A program made the position numbers and the translations under genes. Below are positions 21,582-26,449 of a DNA stretch of 26,449 nucleotides, in pieces. The number at the start of each line of letters is the position of its first letter. The stretch's first letter is position 1. Where the stretch lies: the NCBI GenBank assembly GCA_027729865.1, contig JAQCBM010000002.1, positions 1 through 26,449 on the forward strand, written 5' to 3'. Source of the stretch: Actinomycetota bacterium. GTDB lineage: Bacteria > Actinomycetota > Actinomycetes > S36-B12. The notes beneath the pieces are model-generated. The model saw nothing but the letters and a program-made list of their open reading frames with translations, was not told where the DNA came from and ran no database searches.

Positions 21582-24500
21582 TACTCGACCGCCGTCTCAT
21601 GTTCGTGACGCAAGCGCGCCAGGTCTTTCGCGTGCTCTTGCAGGGACCTCACGCCGGGCTCAGTTGAGATGAGCGCATCGATACCTTGCACGGCCGCAGT
21701 GAGGCCCTGCACAGTTGTCACACACGGCACACCCATCGTGACAGCGGCAGTTCGTATTTCGTACCCATCAACTCGAGGACCGACTCCGTACGGGGTGTTG
21801 ATGATCAGGTCGATGCCGCCATCCATGATGGCGTCGACGGTAGTTCTCACTCCAGCACCACCAGGACCCTCATGCTGCTTGCGCAGCACCTCGGCTTCGA
21901 TGCCATTTCGACGTAACACATCGGCCGTTCCCTGAGTGGCCATGATGCGAAAACCTAGGTCCGCCAGTCGCTTGATCGGCAACACCGCTGCACGCTTATC
22001 GCGGTTCGCCAGCGACACGAATGCCGTCCCGCTCGTGGGCAGGCCACCGGCGAAGGCTCCTTGCTGCGATTTCGCGAACGCGACACCGAAGGAATCGTCG
22101 ATGCCCATCACTTCTCCAGTGGAGCGCATCTCCGGCCCCAACACCGAGTCCACGCCATGGAATCGACCAAACGGCAGGACCGCCTCTTTCACCGCGATGG
22201 CACTACCCACCGGCAACGTCCCGCCATCGCCGTGCGCGGGCAACATCCCTTCATCGCGCAGCTGCCGAATGCTGGCGCCCAGCATGATGCGAGCAGCAGC
22301 CTTAGCCACTTGCACACCGGTCGCTTTGGAGACGAACGGGACCGTGCGCGAGGCTCGGGGGTTCGCCTCCAACACGTACAACGTGTCTGCCGCCAGCGCG
22401 AATTGCACGTTCAGCAGGCCTCGGACACCAACGCCCCGGGCGATGCCCTCGGTGGACTCGCGAATGCGCTCGATCTCCGATGCTCCCAAGGTGATGGGCG
22501 GTAACGCGCACGCCGAATCACCGGAGTGAATGCCCGCTTCCTCGATGTGTTCCATGACACCGGCGAGATACAACTCTTCACCGTCGAAGAGAGCATCGAC
22601 ATCGATTTCGATCGCATCATCGAGGAAACGATCAACCAACACCGGGTGCGCGGAGGTCACGTCCGTGTACCGCTGCAGGTAATCGGCGAGCATGGAATCG
22701 TCGTACACGATCTCCATACCGCGTCCCCCCAGCACATAACTAGGGCGAACCAGTACCGGATATCCCACGCGGGCCGCTATCGCCTGGGCTTCATCGAAAG
22801 ACCGCGCGGTGCCGTGATCGGGAGCCGGCAGACCAGCCCGCGCGAGCACCTCCCCGAAAGCTCCGCGCTCTTCGGCTAGATGGATCGCCGCTGGACTCGT
22901 GCCCACGATGGGGACTCCCTCGTCAGCGAGCCGCTGCGCAAGACCCAGGGGGGTCTGACCCCCTAGTTGCACGACCACCCCTGCAACGCTTCCTCGCTGT
23001 TGCTCTGCGTGCACGACTTCCAGAACGTCTTCACAGGTGAGCGGCTCAAAGTAGAGCCGGTCGGAGGTGTCATAGTCGGTAGAGACGGTCTCGGGATTGC
23101 AGTTGACCATGATCGTTTCGTATCCAGCATCCGACAGCGCGAGAGCCGCATGGACGCAGGAGTAGTCGAACTCGATTCCCTGGCCGATTCGATTGGGACC
23201 GGACCCCAAGATGATCACCTTGTCACGATCCGTTGGGTGAGCTTCATCCTCCTCGTCGTATGAGGAGTAGTGGTAGGGAGTGCTGGCTTCGAACTCCGCC
23301 GCGCAGGTATCGACGGTCTTGTACACCGGTCGGATGCCCAGTGAGTGGCGCAGGAGACGAACCTCGTCCTCCGACAGGCCTCGCAGTTGGCCGATTTGTT
23401 CGTCACCGAAGCCCATCTGCTTGGCCTCGAACAGCAGCCCGTGGTTTAAGGACGAGGCGCCCGCAATGTGATCGGCCATCTCGTTTATCTGGGCTATTTG
23501 ATCTAAGAACCATGGATCGATGCCGGTTGCCTCGTGGACCGCATCGATACCCGCACCTGCCCACAGTGCCTGCTGCACCAACTGCAATCGACCATCGTGC
23601 GGGCGTCGCATGCGATCAAGGAGATCGGGCACGTCGACTTCACCGGCGGGCCACGAGAACATCGCCGACGGTCGTTCCATCGACCGGAGGGCTTTTTGCA
23701 GCGCCTCGGGAAAGCTTCGACCTATTGCCATCGCTTCGCCGACGCTCTTCATGGTGGTGGTCAGCGTGGTATCCGCGCCGGGGAACTTCTCAAAAGCGAA
23801 GCGCGGCACCTTCACAACTATGTAGTCCAACGTGGGTTCAAAGGAAGCAGGGGTCTTTTGCGTGATGTCGTTGGGGATCTCATCGAGGGTGTAGCCGATC
23901 GCCAAGCGTGCAGCGATCTTTGCAATCGGGAAGCCGGTGGCTTTGGAAGCAAGGGCGGAGGACCGCGACACTCGTGGGTTCATCTCGATCACGATCATCC
24001 GACCGTCGTCGGGATTGATGGCGAATTGAATGTTGCAGCCACCGGTGTCCACACCAACCGCACGGATGATGTCGATTCCAACATCGCGCATGTGCTGGTA
24101 TTCGCGGTCGGTCAACGTGAGTGATGGCGCGACAGTGATCGAATCACCGGTGTGCACACCCATCGGATCGAGGTTCTCGATCGAGCACACGACCACCACG
24201 TTGTCGTTTCGGTCGCGCATGAGTTCGAGTTCGTATTCCTTCCACCCGATGATCGACTCTTCGAGGAGGACTTCGGTGGTGGGGCTTGCTTGTAGTCCAG
24301 CGCCAGCGATCCGAGTGAGATCCTCGGCGTCGTAGGCGATACCGGAGCCGGCGCCGCCCATAGTGAAGGAGGGGCGGACCACCACCGGGTATCCCAGGTC
24401 CGTTGTTGCCGCGAAGCACTCTTCGAGCGTGTGACAGATGATCGAACGGGCACTTTGTCCACCGATGGACTCGACGATGGCGCGAAACTTCTCGCGATTC

Positions 24501-24880
24501 TCACCGCGCTCGATCGCGTCGACGTCGGCACCGATCAGTTCCACTCCGTACTTCTCAAGGACTCCGGAGTTGTGCAACGCGATGGCGGTGTTCAACGCGG
24601 TTTGTCCCCCCAGGGTGGGCAGGAGGGCATCGGGGCGCTCCTTGGCGATGATTCTCTCTACGTACTCCGGGGTGATCGGCTCCACGTAGGTGGCATCGGC
24701 GAACTCAGGATCGGTCATGATCGTGGCGGGGTTGGAGTTCACCAAGATGACTCGCAGACCCTCAGCCTTCAAAACACGACAAGCCTGGGTTCCTGAGTAG
24801 TCGAACTCACACGCCTGGCCGATCACGATCGGGCCGGATCCGATCACCATCACCGAGGAGATGTCCGAGCGCTTGGGCAT
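21581..24880 (-). CDS. carB: Carbamoyl-phosphate synthase, large subunit
   Basis: The 1099-residue synthetase subunit makes carbamoyl phosphate for pyrimidines and arginine from bicarbonate, ATP and ammonia delivered by CarA. Two homologous ATP-grasp halves are visible: the first starts VMVIGSGPIVIGQACEFDYSG and the second VIILGSGPNRIGQGIEFDYS (near 550), with EMNPRVSRSSALASKATG and EANPRASRTVPFVSKATG as matching ATP-site segments. A C-terminal MGS-like allosteric domain (from about 935, RIMATQGTADVLRRNG) would bind effectors such as UMP. Length is normal. The ATG at 24880 overlaps the carA stop (TGATG); a TTG one codon earlier is less likely. Its TAA overlaps pyrK. Confidence 0.98.
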   Translation of the reverse strand: MPKRSDISSVMVIGSGPIVIGQACEFDYSGTQACRVLKAEGLRVILVNSNPATIMTDPEFADATYVEPITPEYVERIIAKERPDALLPTLGGQTALNTAIALHNSGVLEKYGVELIGADVDAIERGENREKFRAIVESIGGQSARSIICHTLEECFAATTDLGYPVVVRPSFTMGGAGSGIAYDAEDLTRIAGAGLQASPTTEVLLEESIIGWKEYELELMRDRNDNVVVVCSIENLDPMGVHTGDSITVAPSLTLTDREYQHMRDVGIDIIRAVGVDTGGCNIQFAINPDDGRMIVIEMNPRVSRSSALASKATGFPIAKIAARLAIGYTLDEIPNDITQKTPASFEPTLDYIVVKVPRFAFEKFPGADTTLTTTMKSVGEAMAIGRSFPEALQKALRSMERPSAMFSWPAGEVDVPDLLDRMRRPHDGRLQLVQQALWAGAGIDAVHEATGIDPWFLDQIAQINEMADHIAGASSLNHGLLFEAKQMGFGDEQIGQLRGLSEDEVRLLRHSLGIRPVYKTVDTCAAEFEASTPYHYSSYDEEDEAHPTDRDKVIILGSGPNRIGQGIEFDYSCVHAALALSDAGYETIMVNCNPETVSTDYDTSDRLYFEPLTCEDVLEVVHAEQQRGSVAGVVVQLGGQTPLGLAQRLADEGVPIVGTSPAAIHLAEERGAFGEVLARAGLPAPDHGTARSFDEAQAIAARVGYPVLVRPSYVLGGRGMEIVYDDSMLADYLQRYTDVTSAHPVLVDRFLDDAIEIDVDALFDGEELYLAGVMEHIEEAGIHSGDSACALPPITLGASEIERIRESTEGIARGVGVRGLLNVQFALAADTLYVLEANPRASRTVPFVSKATGVQVAKAAARIMLGASIRQLRDEGMLPAHGDGGTLPVGSAIAVKEAVLPFGRFHGVDSVLGPEMRSTGEVMGIDDSFGVAFAKSQQGAFAGGLPTSGTAFVSLANRDKRAAVLPIKRLADLGFRIMATQGTADVLRRNGIEAEVLRKQHEGPGGAGVRTTVDAIMDGGIDLIINTPYGVGPRVDGYEIRTAAVTMGVPCVTTVQGLTAAVQGIDALISTEPGVRSLQEHAKDLARLRHEHETAVE

Positions 24881-26010
24881 CAACGATCCCCTCCGTGGGC
24901 GACCGCATCCGCGAAACGGTCGAAAAGGTACGCGGAATCATGCGGACCAGCAGCCGCTTCCGGGTGGTACTGCACGCTGAAGGCAGACCCATCTATCAAT
25001 TCCAGACCTTCCACGACGTCGTCGTTCAGACACACGTGAGATACGCGTGCGCGACCGTAGGGAGTATCGAACTCCTCCCCCACCGGTGCTTGGACGGCGA
25101 AGCCGTGGTTGTGCGCGGTGACCTCGACTTTGCCCGTGGTTAGGTCCTGAACGGGCTGGTTGATCCCACGGTGACCGAAACGCAATTTGTAGGTAGACAA
25201 CCCGAGCGCACGCCCGAAGATCTGGTTTCCGAAACAGATACCGAAGACCGGGATCTTCGCTTCCAACGCGCCGGTCATCAACTCAACGGCGTGATCGGCG
25301 GTTGCCGGGTCACCGGGGCCATTCGAAAAGAAGACTCCATCTGGATTGAGTGCGGCTATATCCAACCAGTTGAATGATGCCGGCACGACGTGCACGGTCA
25401 TGCCGCGCTCCGCCATCCGCTGCGGGGTCATGGACTTGATTCCCAAATCCACCGCCACGACCGTGGCCACGCGCTCACCAATTGCGTCGATTGTGTACGG
25501 CTGTTCCGCAGTGACGTCACTAGTGAGATTGGCTCCGACCATGCCCGGACTCTCCTGGACCGCGTGAAGGAGATCCGCAACCGGTCGATCCGCGGCCGGA
25601 CCACTGAAGATGCCTACCCGCATCGCTCCGACTTCACGCAGGTGCCGAGTAAGTGCTCGAGTATCCACACCGGAGATTCCCACCACGCCGAACTCCTGCA
25701 GTTCTTCATCCAAACTGCGCTGCGCACGCCAGTTGGAGGAGATCCTTGATGGATTACGCACCACGTACCCGGCCACCCAAATCCGAGCGGACTCCGGGTC
25801 CTCGTCGTTGACACCGGTATTGCCGATGTGCGGGGCCGTCATGATCACCACCTGCCCGTGGTACGACGGATCGGTGAGCGTTTCCTGGTAACCGGTCATG
25901 CCGGTGGAAAAGACGGCTTCTCCGAACGTCTCACCAACAGCCCCGTAAGCGTGGCCGTGCATAGTCCGCCCATCCTCGAGAACCAGGACGGCCGGTTCAC
26001 GCGTGGTCAT
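24880..26010 (-). CDS. carA: Carbamoyl-phosphate synthase, small (glutaminase) subunit
   Basis: The 376-residue subunit hydrolyses glutamine and channels ammonia to CarB. The N-terminal domain has VLVLEDGRTMHGHAYG and FSTGMTGYQETLTDPSY; the class I glutamine amidotransferase domain has GPGDPATA (231-238), the nucleophile in GICFGNQ (257-263, C259), AHNHGFAV and SVQYHPEAAAGPHD (345-358, H349 and E351). GICFGNQ differs from the enterobacterial GICLGHQ but is, as far as I know, normal in actinobacteria. The ATG at 26010 overlaps the upstream stop (ATGA), and its stop overlaps carB. No pyrimidine leader control can be judged because the operon begins outside the window. Confidence 0.98.
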   Translation of the reverse strand: MTTREPAVLVLEDGRTMHGHAYGAVGETFGEAVFSTGMTGYQETLTDPSYHGQVVIMTAPHIGNTGVNDEDPESARIWVAGYVVRNPSRISSNWRAQRSLDEELQEFGVVGISGVDTRALTRHLREVGAMRVGIFSGPAADRPVADLLHAVQESPGMVGANLTSDVTAEQPYTIDAIGERVATVVAVDLGIKSMTPQRMAERGMTVHVVPASFNWLDIAALNPDGVFFSNGPGDPATADHAVELMTGALEAKIPVFGICFGNQIFGRALGLSTYKLRFGHRGINQPVQDLTTGKVEVTAHNHGFAVQAPVGEEFDTPYGRARVSHVCLNDDVVEGLELIDGSAFSVQYHPEAAAGPHDSAYLFDRFADAVAHGGDR

Positions 26011-26449
26011 GTGGTCTCCCCTTCGGCCCGATCGTGGCCCTGTGCGCCGGGGTCACTGCTGATGCCGGGAAACGTGACCATGAGCCCATCCAACAAGGTG
26101 CGGTGGTCGGTGCCGTCATCCGCCCGGAAACCGGTGTCCACTAGGTGTTCGCCTAGACGCCAGGTAATGACGATGACGCTGTCCTTCGCCCGCACGGTGC
26201 CTGCTACCCCTCGATCCGTGCGGACCCCCACAACATCGGCCTGTGGGATGAAGAACGACGACGCACCTACGCGCCTGATACCTATCCCAGTAGGCGCGAC
26301 CACCAAGTCAGCTCGACTGCGCACCCCTAACCCGTGCACTGCGATGCGGTCGAGCCAATCACCCGCAGTAGCCGTCCCCACATAAAGGCCGCTGACAGCC
26401 TGCACACCTGGCATCAGTGCGTTCTGATCATCGTGCCAACGCTCGGCTT
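26007..26449 (-). CDS. PH-like domain protein upstream of carA (N-terminus outside window)
   Basis: The frame reads through to the right edge, so the start is probably missing; the first ATG inside (26414) would give 135 residues. Visible text includes GLYVGTATAGDWLDRIAVHGLGVRSRADL, a run found in the short membrane-anchored proteins that sit between pyrC and carA in many actinobacteria (like mycobacterial Rv1382), now called PH-like domain proteins. The part in the window is soluble; the membrane segment of homologues would lie upstream, outside. Function is unknown. The stop overlaps the carA ATG (ATGA), so it is coupled to the pyrimidine genes. The tail after about VTFPGI is acidic and looks disordered. 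Confidence 0.7.
   Translation of the reverse strand, partial: AERWHDDQNALMPGVQAVSGLYVGTATAGDWLDRIAVHGLGVRSRADLVVAPTGIGIRRVGASSFFIPQADVVGVRTDRGVAGTVRAKDSVIVITWRLGEHLVDTGFRADDGTDHRTLLDGLMVTFPGISSDPGAQGHDRAEGETT

Noticed and set aside
23233..24124. Plus-strand open frames (up to 210 codons) inside carB
   Set aside because: Antisense to a full-length, well-conserved carB; no domain or start context supports them.
1..26449. CRISPR arrays, insertion sequences, phage or plasmid genes, tRNA or rRNA
   Set aside because: No spaced direct repeats, transposase or integrase sequences, or cloverleaf/rRNA signatures were seen on either strand; the window is conserved housekeeping DNA.

Overview
The window comes from a high-GC actinobacterium with a compact genome. 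The evidence is the gene order carA-carB-pyr-mihF-gmk-rpoZ-coaBC-metK-priA-def-fmt-rsmB, then rpe-rib-hisEG, then infC-rpmI-rplT-rRNA methyltransferase; the actinobacteria-specific nucleoid protein mIHF; a DUF1844 protein; a PriA without helicase motifs; and frequent GTG starts. From sequence alone I cannot name a genus. No rRNA, tRNA, CRISPR, insertion sequence, phage gene or integrase is visible, and no stretch above 300 bases lacks a gene.

Layout, left to right. Positions 1-1570 (minus strand): the translation block infC-rpmI-rplT and the start of a TrmH/SpoU rRNA methyltransferase that runs off the left edge. Positions 1571-1800: a divergent intergenic region with three inverted repeats. 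Positions 1801-4125: a DUF1844 gene (plus), a convergent SseB-family gene (minus) and a divergent MFS transporter (plus). Positions 4135-9356 (minus): rpe-ribD-ribE-ribBA-ribH-hisE-hisG, that is, pentose phosphate (ribulose 5-phosphate), riboflavin/lumazine synthesis from GTP and ribulose 5-phosphate, and the first steps of histidine synthesis. Positions 9410-10198 (plus): an inositol-monophosphatase-family gene. Positions 10209-26449 (minus): a long chain of housekeeping genes, read from the right: PH-like protein, carA, carB, pyrK, pyrD, pyrF, mihF, gmk, rpoZ, coaBC, metK, priA, def, fmt, rsmB. This joins UMP/carbamoyl-phosphate supply, GMP kinase, RNA polymerase omega, CoA and SAM synthesis, replication restart and initiator-Met-tRNA formylation/deformylation.

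Expression logic. Fourteen junctions overlap by 1, 4 or 8 bases, so most genes are probably translationally coupled. Where a unit could start afresh, five genes (sseB, hisE, rpe, the IMPase-family gene, def) have a TAnnnT hexamer exactly 6 or 7 bases before a GTG start, the layout expected of leaderless mRNAs. infC instead starts at ATC behind an AGGAGG. Two convergent gene pairs are separated by small hairpins that may be bidirectional terminators.

I looked for an undescribed system and do not see one. The most interesting points are the recurring leaderless-promoter layout, the degenerate PriA ATPase, the class 1B PyrK/PyrD pair at this locus, the mIHF gene locked between pyrF and gmk, an acidic tail on omega, and several inverted repeats.
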